Source: Suillus spraguei
Taxonomy: Eukaryota; Basidiomycota; Agaricomycetes; Boletales; Suillaceae
Length of the DNA: 64,000 bases
Direction of reading: 5' to 3'
Assembly: GCA_016800925.1 (NCBI GenBank)
Contig: JABCPU010000173.1
Coordinates: 62,001 to 126,000 of the forward strand
Below are positions 1-11,417 of the stretch, piece by piece. Both the position numbers and the translations under genes were made by a program. A model generated the notes under the pieces. It was not told where the DNA came from, ran no database searches, and saw nothing but the letters and a program-made list of their open reading frames with translations. Each line of letters opens with the position of its first letter. Within the stretch, counting starts at the first letter, position 1.

Positions 1-1908
1 GCTCTTCTTCAGGAGCGAGTGAATGTTTTCGCGAAACCCGTCGTCAGCTAGAACTCGCCGGTATGCCTGGGCTTTGGGGCCATCACTGCGCCCCAGCGGT
101 CCGTCAGGGTTCCCCATCTCGACTCCTCCGTAGCGGCCGTTAGAGAGGTAACAAAGGCGCATTTCAGCTCCATCAAGGGACGAATTGACCTTGCTGACGC
201 CCTCGAGCCGCAATACTGCTGATTCAATGAGGTACACAGCATGCTGTAAATGCGCCGCCCCCCGCAAAAATAATAATTGTGGTTCAATAGGGTCTGGTGC
301 ATCAGGTAAAACCGAAGGATGTAAAAGCAACGGTTCTCCATTGATTCCTTCGATACTGGTCCCATTCGCAGCGGTACTAGTACCACTAGGAGGCGCCTGT
401 CCGTAGAATTTATTTGAGCTCTTTTTCTTTTTAGTAGCTTTTCCCCGAAGCTCGCGGGAAGATATTAAATCTTGATGTGCGGCACGCGCTTTTCGCGCTG
501 CACGGGACTCCCGTAATGCGTGAGTAAAGTCTTTTGTCGCCAAGGAATACTCGTCGCGGAAACAGTGAACTATTCCACGCGTCCGATGATATTCCAGTCG
601 TTGAGGATGAGCCGCAATCAACTCATCAAGTACTTGCGTTGAAGTAGAGTCTGCAAGTTGCCTATTGGAACTGAATGTGAAAAGTCAGGCAAAGAATCAC
701 ATAGGCGTTGCACGAACCGGGAGGGAATTTTTTCATGGAAGAAATGAACATATCGTGCATCAGCGTCGTTGGGATCTGTGTGTGAGTCGCAGCATCAGCG
801 CTGCGCCCCAATGGAAACCCCGTTGATGGGAGCCTTATAGACATACCATGCTTGAGAACTTTCTCAGCGATATCGTCAAATACGCTTCCTCCTTGCATTA
901 CCATGACGCTACTGGCAATTTCATCCGCCTTGTAAGCAGCCGCAAGCTTCTGAACAGCAAGGGCTCTGAGCCTATGCACACGCATTGCGCTCATAGCGAC
1001 ATTCCTGCCTCCGCCGATATTATTTGAGCCGTCAAAGCCTAGCCCTTGAGCCGCAGCCCAGGCATTATTACTTGGTGTACGTATAGAGCCAAGAGCTACA
1101 GCCGAGAGACCAGATGATGCGCGTACGGAAAGTTCAGAAGCCTCATCGATGAGCCTCCGAATCGTCGCAACGTTTCGAAAAACGCCAGGGTCAATGGGCG
1201 GCGGAGTAGCTTTACCCGGAGCGGGCAGGGGAAATGCAATTGACTGTGAGGTCGGAGCATATAACGTCGGCAATGTGGTGAAAGCGTTACTTGGTGATTC
1301 CGGAGGGGTATTATCCTTGAGGGGATACAATATGCGGTCGCGGTCGCGAGGACGTGGAGTCGGTCGTGACTGAATGCTTCCAAGTGAGGCCTGAGACGAA
1401 TAAGCAAGAGCAGGTAGCTGCGTTTCCGACGAAGACAGGGTAGCAGGGTCAAGGTTGAGCACAAGCAACGATTCCAGCAATTCCAATGGAAGTTGCAGCC
1501 ACGGGCCCTGATATAGTACGCGAAGGATCAGTTCGGACGCCTCAGAGGGGTAGATAGCACAATTACGTGGTAAGAGCTGATATATTTCCAATGCTTGTTT
1601 CTACTAATGCAGAGCACAGAAGCACGCTCAAAGTCAGGTGAAGGAGCTGCCCGTAATTTTACCGGAGGATCAATAGTTTCATGGACCTTTTGCTTCTTTG
1701 ATTTTTTCTTCTTCTTTTTCTTTTGGCTCGTCTCCGAAGGTAAAATGTTGCACGTAGATGAAAGTCCAGTGGAAGAGTGAGCAGTAGCCGGAGACGTTAT
1801 GACCTGGGTAATGAACTCTATAGACTCGACTTGCACGCCATGCAGCAGTGCTGTATCATCTTTGGAAATAAAATCCATTTCCGACGACGAAGGGCCCTGC
1901 TTGGACAT
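1..1908 (-). CDS. TPR-like conserved fungal protein, 3' end beyond window
   Basis: Start ATG is at 1906-1908. Exons read as 1908-1663, 1600-847, 775-718 and 661 to the window edge, joined by GT-AG introns of 62, 71 and 56 nt that keep one frame. The N-terminus holds a Lys-rich nuclear-type stretch (about residues 62-73). Helical TPR-like segments follow, for example an ALEIYQLLPR start just after intron 1 and a SLATKDFTHALRESR-type helix pair in the last exon. I recognise the general pattern of an uncharacterised basidiomycete tetratricopeptide-like protein but cannot assign a function. TPR scaffolds usually mediate protein-protein contacts. The C-terminus is cut off by the window. Confidence 0.75.
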
Positions 1909-2959
1909 CGTCTACGATAGTCGGGATGAACTTGGAAACTATGTAGATGGAACAGACTGTACTATGTAGTAGCTTGTCGCTTGTAAGCTGAGTTCTTTTT
2001 ACCAACTTAATCAAGATTCCTTACTTTGGAATTTGTTTCTCACAGTGATGTTTACTAGTCGTTGGACTACAAGCCTAGCGCTTACCAGCTACTTGCACTC
2101 AATCCTACCAGTTCTAAAGCTTCAAGCTTGAAACTTGGTACACAGAAATGATTCCGGTTTCAAAGTTCATATGATCTCAGATGCGGTTCCCGTATTCAAT
2201 GTGTCAACAAAATCTCGAAAGGTTTGGCATGTAGCAATGATAGTCGACTTTGTTTGTCTTCTAAAAACAACCGGTCCAGCTTCCTTCTGTCTCCTGCCAC
2301 GGTGCACCAACGATCATGGAGAATCTCAGAAATCTCACCAGTGGATAGATCGTGGCGGTGGGAAGGCACCAAATTAACTGGTTAACCCTCGATCCAGTAA
2401 GTCTATGCTTGCATTTTTTTTCCACCATAGTTTAGTAGTTATCATCCTCGAGGTTTAAGTTCATCCTGCGCTAGGTTTTGAGTGAGACACTTGTAAGGCT
2501 GCGCGAGAGGAAATGCAAGGGTTGGGAATGGTTAACTGAGACGCCGCCAACTGCAGGTCTGGCGGCCCATCAGCAGTGCCTACGGACTTCACGACTCGCA
2601 AGGACAGTTTACTGACTACGCTAGTACGTCCGTACCTCCACGTATGTATCTCTCTCTCTCAGTGAAGGCTGAAACACATGTTTTCAGGCCCATCACACGA
2701 TGAGAAACACACTAGTCGGCAGTGTAGCTTTATTTATGCATTTGCCGAGCACGCGCCGACTCGGAAGCCCTGAAAGATCATCGCTTGTCATCAAAGAGAT
2801 AGAATGTATTTCCCACTCCCGCTATAGACGGAAAATTGTTGCTCATAACAGGTTTCAAGATAACATAACATCTTGAGCGCGCATGCTAGTACTAGTAGTT
2901 CCTCATCAAGCCTGGCAGACTTCCCGGTAGGCGACTCCTGGATTTGCCCCGGTTTCTCA
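1909..2959. other. intergenic, no supported gene
   Basis: Upstream region of the TPR-like gene. Only short ORFs without splice support are present on either strand. A CT-rich run lies near 2650. I see no RNA gene or transposon signature. Confidence 0.5.
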
Positions 2960-3503
2960 CTAGTGTTTCTTCCTTGGTATCGCCATTTGACCGATTCGCC
3001 CTACCGTCAGTGGTCTCGAGCTCTTGGTAGTCAATCGTTCCTCGTCGTAATATTTGCTCCGTTTTCCACCCTTCCCGGAGCCCCACGATTGCATGCTATC
3101 TGGTTCTTGCGGCAAAACTTCGCCCGGTTGATTATGGCACGGGGCACGCTCGGGCTCTTCTTCCTTGACCGGATCCTGTAAAGATGTCCAACGTAAAGAT
3201 GGGCAGTTAAGCGGCCTCCGTGTTCTGCGGCGCTCACATGACACTAGTTTAGCGCCATCCAAAGATTCAACATTACGCCTCTGAAGCACGTAAGAATAAA
3301 CCTTACCCTATGGTACTCTTCATATTGGCGAGCTCTTCCTTGAGATGATCCTCTGAGTCGGCTGAAGTGCGTAGGCATCAATCCCATGGCATCTCACGCC
3401 CGGCGAGTTCGCCTCTCCTTGCGCATGTGATTCAAACACGGTCAAGATCACCAATTGGGAAACTGGGGTACTAACATACCTCTACGTACTTCTCTGGGTC
3501 CAT
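2960..3503 (-). CDS. tentative small three-exon gene, unknown function
   Basis: A possible 110-aa protein from exons 3503-3480, 3350-3307 and 3224-2960. Donors are gtatgt and gtaagg. The summed length (333 nt) is a multiple of three, and exon 3 stays open to a TAG at 2960. The predicted middle is charged (DHLKEELANMK) and the C-terminal half is rich in Lys/Glu (DPVKEEEPER). The acceptor of exon 2 (gag) is unusual and I recognise no family, so this could be noise. The opposite strand also has a 102-aa ORF (2873-3181), which looks less protein-like. Confidence 0.3.
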
Positions 3504-4166
3504 GTCCGGGTTCTTCTTCGGGATATCCACTATCTTAGCACCGCTCACGAGACCTAGTCTAGGCTACGCCCAATCCCTTGATAACTCTTATCGAGGCAAG
3601 TCACGGTTCGAACTCATCAACGGTTATATTGATCTACTTCAATTGAGCCTGGTAACGGGTGTCTTCTTTGGATATGCTTGTGACGAATTAAATTGAGATG
3701 ATGCCTGCCGCAGCAAAACCTGAGAGACATGGCTTAATAATGTTCAGTCCTTGTCAATGGGATGTTAGTGGTTGGTATGTCCAAGTCAACCTGTTGTCAC
3801 ATCTTTCCTGCAGCTCCATGGTCAATTCATAATGCTCTCGGTAACCGGTTTCAATCCGGTTTAGCGCAGTGTTGGCCGTCATTTTACGCCTTCTCTGAAT
3901 TCGTTTAGTCCACACTCTCGCCACTACTTCGCCTTATCATATCAGGAATGTTCCCAGTGATGAGTCTTATCTCAAACACGTTTCTTGAAAAGGTCCCCCT
4001 GCAGGTTACATCGTGCTAATTTACTCTCGTATATATGATAAGCACTTATAAGATATAACCTAATAATTACATGATTTTTTTTACTGACCTGCTATAAGAA
4101 GGGCAGCGTTTCGACCCCCAGTAGCCTATCAGCCTCAATACTTCCGTGCTCCGACCATTTTCTATT
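3504..4166. other. intergenic upstream of amine oxidase
   Basis: No convincing gene. The + strand ORF at 3502-3696 has no splice or composition support. The last 140 bases are AT-rich and probably hold the amine oxidase promoter. Confidence 0.4.
4030..4036 (+). promoter_or_regulatory. possible TATA element of amine oxidase
   Basis: A TATATAT run about 130 nt before the amine oxidase start codon, within an otherwise mixed sequence. Position is compatible with a fungal core promoter; motif evidence only. Confidence 0.3.
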
Positions 4167-6976
4167 ATGGCTCCTTCAGCCTCCCCTGCAATCGCTACGA
4201 CGGTCCACAGAGCCGTGCCAACACAGCCGACCAAGTTTAAACACCCCCTTGACCCCTTGACACCAGATGAGGTCAGTGATTGGCTTTCTGCCTTCAACGT
4301 GTCCTCATTCCTCTTCTAGATCAATGCAGTGTCTCTGGCGATCCGGCTTTATACTACCGCAAATACACCAATCAAGGCCGTCCGCTTCATTACCTGTACT
4401 CTTATTCCACCTCCGAAGAAAGCTGTGCTCGCAGCACTAGGAATCCCTCTCACACCGGGCGGCCAGCCCGAAGCGCCCACTCCGATCGTGAGGAAAGCCG
4501 AAAGTGATGTACGTAAATTACAGTGTATTTAACGTACGCCTTTGTTCTAACTGGTGGCGGGCCTACATAGTTCTTGGATGTAGTCGATGGGTTTGTTGTT
4601 TCACACAATAATCATGATCACAGGACAACTCACCGTAACCTAGGGGTACATATAACGCCATACTATCTTTTGAAGATGGGACCTGGAATGTCGATACCTG
4701 CGGCTTAGTTGCAGAGGGCTCAGAACCTCAGATTTCTCCCGAGGAACTCGCTTTCTGTGAGCACGTCGTGCGTAGAGATCCTACAGTTCAAGCCCTCGCG
4801 AAAGAAGTCGGTAAGTGCTGACTGGGTGTGACCTGGGATCTTACTCATCGTATCTTAGGAGTGTTGCCCGAACAAATCTATGCTGACGGTTGGGCCATCG
4901 GCTATGACGACCGCTTCCCAAAACATACCCGCTTGCAACAAGCTTTCGTTTTCGCTCGTTACTCTGAGCATGAGAACCTTTATGCTCACCCCTTGGTTGG
5001 TTCTTTCATTCGCTCCTGAATCTGTTGTCTAAGATATGTGACCACAGGACTTTGTCGTAGTTATCGACTCTCTCGCAGAGAAAGTTATGCAGATTGACTT
5101 TCCGCCAATCTACAAGAGGGCCAAGGACGGTTCAGCAGAGTTGAGTGTCTCGAGTACAGAACCGTATGCATTGTCCGAAGACTCTTTTACCGAGTCAAAA
5201 CGAGAGCGCATTCCACCTCCTGTCAGGTCTTTCGATTTCCTACCGGATCTACTCCAGTCGGACCCGACTCACAAGCCTCGTGATGATATCAAGCCTCTTC
5301 ACGTTCTCCAGCCCGAAGGCGTGTCATTTAGTATGGATGGCAACGTGCTTGAATGGCAAAAGTGGAAGATGCACATTGGTTCGTCATTTGCAATACTCAG
5401 CATCATTGTTCATCTAAGATGTCATTCATGCAGGGTTCAGCCATCGCGAGGGTGTCGCGCTCTCGACAATTACATACAATGACGACGGCGAAATCCGTCC
5501 TATTATGTATCGTTTGTCGCTTGCAGAGATGGTTGTTCCATATGGCGCACCAGAATTTCCTCATCCTCGCAAATTCGCCTTTGACAGGTGAGTAGTTTCC
5601 CGAACAATCGTTAACGGGTGTCTTAAGTCCTTGTAGTGGTGAATATGGCATGGGAACGATGGCAAACGAGCTTTCCTTGGGCTGCGATTGCCTCGGACAG
5701 ATTCACTACCTCGTACGTACCCACGACTGTCACACCGTGCGATAATATCTCACCGATCCTCCTCCAGCCTGGTTCGTATGTCACACATTCTGGGACTCCG
5801 TTTATTATCAAGAATGCGATATGTATTCACGAAGAAGATGCTGGTGTTCTTTGGAAGCACACTGACTATCGTCCCGGTGGTCGTCATCAGACAGTTCGCA
5901 GCAGGCGTCTTGTCATCAGCATGGTCTGCACGCTTGCAAACTACGGTATGTTGACTGGCATACATGTCTGGCTCGTGGTGGCTGATGTTCTCATTGTCAT
6001 CAGAGTACATCTGGAACTACTATTTCTACCAAGATGGTAACATTGAAGTTGAGATCCGTCTTACCGGAATTCTTCAGGTGTATGTTGCGGGCCAAGACGA
6101 ACCAAACCCTTACGGTGTGACTGTCGCTCCGAATATCAACGCACACAACCACCAGCACTTGTTCTCCGTTCGGGTCGACCCGATGATCGATGGCCTCTAC
6201 AACACGGTCGTCGAGTACGATACTGTCCCTCTCAGTGCCCCCACCGGGTCAAAAGAGAACTTCGCAGGCAACGGTTTCGTTGTGAAGGAAAAGGTGCTCA
6301 AGTCTCAAGTGCAAGACGGCGCGCGCGACTTCGACTGGGCTCGTGAACGTCGTTGGCGCATCACAAACTCGGGGCGGACGCATGAATCGTCAGGCAAGGC
6401 TGCAAGTTATGCTATCATGATGAAGGGAGGTGTGCTTCCACTTCTGGCACATACTGATTCCTGGGTTGCTCGTCGTGCTTCATTTGCTCACAAGACGTTG
6501 TGGGTTGTAAGAGATAAAGAGGGTGTAGATGGTAGCAGGATGTGGCCAAGTGGAAAGTACGTCCCACAGACTCGTGAGGAGCCTGAGGACTCTGTTGGCA
6601 GATGGGTCAAGAACGGAAACGGAAGCATCGAGAACGAGGACATCGTGCTCTACCTGACTGTCGGTACGTTGTACTCTTGCTCACATTCTTTTGGTCATTG
6701 GATGAACGATATCCCCACTTCTTTCGTAGGCACGACTCACATTCCTCGCCCTGAGGATTGGCCTGTGTGAGTACTACCTGCTACATCAAAGAGTTCGGTC
6801 GCCTAACCCTCCTTAGCATGCCAGTTGAGCACCTTAATTTGCTGTTCAAACCTAACAATTTCTTCACGAAGAACCCGAGCATGGATGTGCCAGGAACAAA
6901 CGACTCGATGAGCAAGCCAGCTTTCAATGGGGCGAATGGCGCCAACGGCACAAACGGCGCTTGCTGCTCGTATTAA
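4167..6976 (+). CDS. copper amine oxidase (topaquinone-dependent)
   Basis: Twelve exons: 4167-4271, 4320-4508, 4571-4590, 4644-4810, 4859-4995, 5048-5378, 5434-5587, 5637-5712, 5768-5945, 6004-6663, 6730-6766 and 6817-6976. They sum to 2214 nt, giving 737 aa. The enzyme family oxidises primary amines to aldehydes with release of ammonia and hydrogen peroxide. Visible hallmarks: the N-terminal HPLDPLTPDE segment; the stretch HEEDAGVLWKHTDYRPGG; the cofactor motif TLANYEY with Tyr452 as the topaquinone precursor; an HQH pair (about H502 and H504) and a later THIPRPEDWP His (about H676) as copper ligands. No signal peptide is seen, so the protein is probably intracellular (peroxisomal or cytosolic). 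The C-terminus ends in Asn-Gly repeats and CCSY. An intron lies within the Glu codon just after Tyr452. All family landmarks are present, so the call is firm. Confidence 0.96.
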
Positions 6977-7326
6977 CGTGATCCAACTTACACGACATTT
7001 TCTTGGTTCTGCGTACTCGACGAACACCACTGTATAACAAATTTGTCCATCTCTATCGCCTGTCCATGTATCAGATATCTCGAGTATCTAGTATGATTAC
7101 TCGGACAAAGATCCGAGCGTTTAATTTGCCTCCACTGTATTACCTATGCTTACTTGGACACATTTCCCAAGCTCTTAATACGATTTGCCGTTGTCATCTG
7201 GCGAGAATGAGGGAAATTTGAGATTCGACGAACAGGCGGACTTGCCTTGGGGTGGATATCCACATGTAAGTGTTTTCGCGCGCGAAAGCGTGACCCTGGA
7301 TGCATCCTCAATTCCTCTTCAAAAGC
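6977..7326. other. convergent 3' flanks with CG palindrome
   Basis: Gap between the convergent amine oxidase and LTO1 genes, presumably their 3' UTRs. It contains a perfect 14-bp palindrome TTTCGCGCGCGAAA at 7274-7287, which resembles two opposed E2F/SBF-type half sites. No gene is supported. Confidence 0.4.
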
Positions 7327-7957
7327 TTAGTCCTTGCATTGTCGGTCTTTTTGCATCGTCTTCCAATTTCCATACTGGTTTCCGCTGATCCACACTTTGC
7401 ACACCATCTTCTTTGGTGGATTCAAATCGACCGCCCTTAACGTAGGCTTTACACCGAGTGATGCGCACAACGCCTTGTATCGCGATCGAATCTGGCGCTG
7501 CAGCTTCGAAATATCAATCTCTTCCGTAGCGCCAGACGCTATTGCAGCGGTAGAGGGATTGACTTGTGGGAATTGTGATATAAGATCAAGCAGATGCTTG
7601 ATGTGGTGCACCGCGCGTCTGCAATTATCCAATGGTCATCGTGATGAAGAAGCATGCAGACAAAAGTCATAACGTAACGTACTGGTCGTTGTGTCCATGC
7701 TTTGCATATATCGCTTGCCAAGTGGTAGCAAAGCCCTCGTAAAATCCAATCTCTTCCCATATCTCGAAGCCTTTTTCTCGCCCGAGGGCTCGACCTTCGA
7801 TCAGCCCATGAATGCGTCCATGGGCAAAGCCGTCAGTATACCCGGCGTCGTAGAACCTGAGACTTGCTCTTCAGAGGGATCTGTCAATTACAAAAAACAA
7901 TATAATTAACGTCTGTTCCAGGTGCACGAGTGCTTCAAGATCAAATTCCTCGGCCAT
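7327..7957 (-). CDS. LTO1: LTO1/ORAOV1 homologue, ABCE1 maturation factor
   Basis: Exons 7957-7911, 7856-7683 and 7618-7327 (513 nt, 170 aa). Introns of 54 and 64 nt are GT-AG. The first exon begins MAEEFDLEALVHLEQT. Exon 2 carries the family's regularly spaced Gly pattern (GYTDGFAHGRIHGLIEGRALG, with Gly roughly every four residues) followed by EIGFYEGF. The C-terminal KLQRQIRSRYKALCASLGV matches the conserved family tail. In yeast Lto1 works with Yae1 as an adaptor that brings the cytosolic Fe-S targeting complex to Rli1/ABCE1, which is needed for ribosome biogenesis and recycling. That role is inferred by homology. The coding frame is visible only after splicing. It is convergent with the amine oxidase. 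Confidence 0.85.
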
Positions 7958-8039
7958 GTTAGATACTATGGACGATTAAATGACTGCCTGATGAGTTGCA
8001 TAGTAAAAAAGCCTTAGAACCTAACTGATACAAACAAAC

Positions 8040-10040
8040 TCAAATCAGTCATGAAGCATGAAGCCCATCATTTCGTAGGAAACGAGTATCTGATTTAAAT
8101 AGCAATTCTGTACAGTTCTATCAACTCATAGTACATATTGTTATCGGGGTCTGAAATGATTTCGAGGGAAGGAAAAAGCGTAGCATATTCCGCTTGCTGC
8201 TGAGCTGTTGCAAATGATGCAATCCCGAAAATCAGCTTCTCCAGGGGACATTTTGACCGCATCAAAAATGCCTTGAATTCTTCATGTGGCCACGGTCCCA
8301 TACGGGAAGATTCAACCATGCGAAGGTTGGGGAGTGTGATGACGTTGAATAGGCCAAGATCCAAGCCTGAGGTCCAAAATTCGTCCCCAGACACGTGTAA
8401 GGATTGGAGGTTGGAGTGCGTGATGGGCACTGCAAATTCAATCGGGTACAACATTCCCTGCATTGTCACAAAAGAAAGGTTTGGACACATGCGTAGTATG
8501 TGAGGCAATGTGTCTAGTCCGGTTATGTTGATTTCGAGGTGTGTGATATGTGGCCATGCAGAATCGGTGAAGAGACGTAATTGCCACAACTCGAAAGGAG
8601 GATCACTGATCTTCAGTCTGCGCAGGCTAACTGGCAATTTCGAGAGAGTGGGGTAAATAGCTGGCGAAGGAAGAAAACCATGTTGGTGTATGGTCAACTC
8701 TTTAAGCGCGTGAAAGTCTTCCATCATGACAAAATTGGTGGCAGTGCATGGATAGAAATCAAGGATCAGAATTGATGTTTGCGGCATATATGGCTGGAGA
8801 AACTCTCGTAGTTCGCTCCAGTTACCAGAATACTCAATTTTCAGCGAGAGCGGACATTCAGCCGATCGCCGGAGCCATGAGTCGTAACCGACAGCACTCT
8901 TCTGCCAGTCGTCCAACTGCAGCCTGCACCATAAGATAGGCAAGCTTACGGCAATCTCCCTCCAACGGCGACATACTGTCGTCAATAGGATAGGGGCCAG
9001 TCTTGATGCAGGTGCCAAATGTTCGTCGTCTGGTAAGCAGTATTTGAAAATTTCTGCAAGGATTTCTGTGGGGAGACGCCGTATAGGCGATGAAAACCTC
9101 GTGTCTAAAGTGTTGGACTGGACAATATCGACATTCTCTTCGATGATTTGATGCTGAAGATGAGTAACATCGTTCTTGATGATTTCAAGACTGGAGTCCT
9201 CGTCCATCATCTGTTGAAGTAGATATTTATTATTATATAAAGACACGAACACATCCAAAAAAACACTTACAGAATCCTCCAGCTCACTAATTGTAGCGGA
9301 GAGCGGTGGTAAATCGATCCATGAGTATGAGTTTGATGCTGGCATGTTGTCGCAGAAGTTGAGATGTCGATGTTGAGAAGGAAGTAAGTCTATCGTTCCG
9401 CCAGCTGTCGCGTCCCTATTTAAATTAAGACCTTGAAAACCACAGGTCCACAACAAACACACCTTGTTATTGTGGTTTTCGTAGCCGAGCTTACTAGGTA
9501 AAAGACCTGCCATCCACGGTTGGAGACCTTGCATTGTTGCAAAGGTGGTCGGTATGGGCACCTGTGGAACTGTGGGGGTGACCTCGCTCAATGGCTTCGG
9601 CACCCTCGATCGGCACCACAGGTCTTTTATGTACCCAAGTCAATTGAATGTTGTTGAACAGACTTGTCGATCAAGCTGTGACCTTTATTTTTCCCTATAT
9701 TATTATTATTTGGTGTGATATTTGACAGGCGTTAAGGCACTCACAAAAATCTGGTTCAATTTGAGCTCCTCTACACATTCCGTATGTACTAATGGCCGAT
9801 TCTCTTTTCGTTAACCGTTTCTCCTCCACTATATTCCTAGTACTGACGCTCCTGCTCACGCAAACTGGCGTAAGTAACTGGAACAAGATGACTTGATGTG
9901 AATTTATTATTATGGCAGCGGGAATTAACGTCGACATGTGGTTTTACTGTGCCCGCGTCACATAGATTGGGGAAAATGAATGTTGACTTACACAGCTAGG
10001 GGCCAAGTGCAGCGTATGTGACGCGGCACTGTTCCAGGAC
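8040..10040. repeat. segmental duplication, left copy (F-box unit)
   Basis: About 2 kb with near-identical stretches at 20970-22990 in the same orientation. Shared sequence covers the whole F-box gene, its downstream end (cga-gtatctgat near 8085) and about 700 bp upstream, ending near the ggggccaagtgc motif. The two copies differ by scattered substitutions and small indels. Confidence 0.85.
8095..9345 (-). CDS. F-box protein, copy 1
   Basis: Exons 9345-9271 and 9210-8095 with a 60-nt intron; predicted 396 aa. The F-box follows a short heptad-like helix: RRLPTEILAEIFKYCLP, then LLTTVCRRWREIAVSLPILW, about residues 74-130. Diverged leucine-rich segments follow (LPVSLRRLKIS, LPHILRMCPNLSFV). 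Such proteins act as substrate adaptors of SCF ubiquitin ligases; the substrate is unknown. The intron is in frame here, but in the paralogue at 21-22 kb compensating indels inside it break the frame, so it is a real intron. The start MPASNS is chosen because the frame upstream offers no ATG closer to the fold, although an in-frame upstream ATG (MQGLQ) is possible. Confidence 0.85.
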   Translation of the reverse strand: MPASNSYSWIDLPPLSATISELEDSVSVFLDVFVSLYNNKYLLQQMMDEDSSLEIIKNDVTHLQHQIIEENVDIVQSNTLDTRFSSPIRRLPTEILAEIFKYCLPDDEHLAPASRLAPILLTTVCRRWREIAVSLPILWCRLQLDDWQKSAVGYDSWLRRSAECPLSLKIEYSGNWSELREFLQPYMPQTSILILDFYPCTATNFVMMEDFHALKELTIHQHGFLPSPAIYPTLSKLPVSLRRLKISDPPFELWQLRLFTDSAWPHITHLEINITGLDTLPHILRMCPNLSFVTMQGMLYPIEFAVPITHSNLQSLHVSGDEFWTSGLDLGLFNVITLPNLRMVESSRMGPWPHEEFKAFLMRSKCPLEKLIFGIASFATAQQQAEYATLFPSLEIISDPDNNMYYELIELYRIAI

Positions 10041-11417
10041 CTAGAATAGGTACCGAGGGCCGTTCCGGTCTTAGTCATCGTCGGGCAGTCAATTTTTCCC
10101 CCTCTCTATTTTCGTTGATTTGGTCTTTACAAATCACGACGGTCTAGAGTTCATTATAACTTTGGCTTCTAGTTTCAGTGGGACCTTTCCTCCCTACCTT
10201 CCTGTCTCGGATCAAGAACTCCCTAATGATGGGGTTCTGTAGTGTCATCCTGTGTTCTACGCAAGTTTTTCGAGTTTTTTGAGATCTCTCGGGTGCGCCT
10301 ATTAGTGCTGAGACAGTATCCTGCGGGCTCTTTGCTGCCAGTGGTTGTTCCCAGCCTACGTCCTTGTTCTTTACTGGAGGTTCAATATGCAGTGATCGCG
10401 CAGGCGCATGTGATTTGTGGGTTGTTGTGGGTTGTTTATGCATCGTAAGGTCATCTTCGTATGGAAAGCCAGACCATCGTGCTCTACTTCTAAGGCTTCC
10501 ACTTCTCAGAACTTTCCTAGTAAAGTAAGTGCTTCCACTGACCTCCGAACACCCTGTGCGACCATTCTAATGTGTCATGTAGATTTAGTTCCGCTATCAT
10601 AAGGGAGTGAGTTATACCACTGGGAATTCATTCAAATCAGTCGTCTTCCTGGGTCTGTTGCTTTTGACCTTGAATCGTATTCTTCTCCCGTCTTCTTCGA
10701 TTGCTCGTTCGCTCGGCCATTTGTGCCCAAGTTCGCGTTTCGCTGAAATCTACATGATTCATTGCTGTGCTCTCGCTACCGATGTCGAGTTTGAGGTCGC
10801 GTGTGGTCTCGATATTATGTTTGAGATGAACTGGATTACTGCGTGGCCACCGTTTTGTGGGAAGGTGAGACTCCCGTCTCCAATCCTCCATGTCTGGCCT
10901 TCAAAGTGGTGACAGTGTCTCATTGTCCTCGTTTTTCAGTATCTGCTGATTTCCTTCTGTGTTTTCAGAAACTCTACGTATACTTAGTGGTGTCGAACCT
11001 ACTGCTAATGACAGCAAATTAGAATTATCTCAGTCTTCGTCCCTCGTCGGGACAATTTTATTATCTCGTAGATGTTCAGACTCGAACTTTATTGTCCATA
11101 TCATCTTTTTCGGGCCTTGTCAATCAGGGGCCCCATAATTTTTCAACTTTGGAAGTCTCGTGAGTCACCTTGCGAAGCAAGGTCAATCTGGGATGGAACA
11201 TTTTCTGCCCTACTATTATATAAACAAAAGCACGTGATACATATAATTATATATACGCCGTATAAAGCCCACATATCAAGATATCGATACGCTAGACAAT
11301 AAAACAAGACACGGAAACGCAGAACAATAAATCAAGTCACCAACACGCTGAATAATATTGATATCTGGAAGTGATAAGAGTCAAGTTGTCAGACAAAAGG
11401 ACATTTGAAACTTACAT
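9346..11417. other. accessory intergenic, possible gene relic
   Basis: The first 700 bp belong to the F-box duplication. Between 10140 and 10900 the - strand has two neighbouring ORFs (10144-10443 and 10637-10891) of hydrophilic, coding-like composition, but with no domain and no clean splice join. This may be a decayed gene or transposon fragment. The AT-rich tract 11210-11300 probably lies close to the Helitron 5' end. Confidence 0.35.
11167..11183. repeat. perfect hairpin followed by CTGG
   Basis: ACCTTGC-GAA-GCAAGGT, a 7-bp stem with a 3-nt loop. It is followed four bases later by CTGG, which fits the loose CTRR ending of Helitrons. It may be a terminus of another or nested element, or chance. 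Confidence 0.4.

Noticed and set aside
10607..10912. 101-aa + strand ORF with a hydrophobic start
   Set aside because: No domain, no splice support, and the opposite strand looks at least as coding-like.
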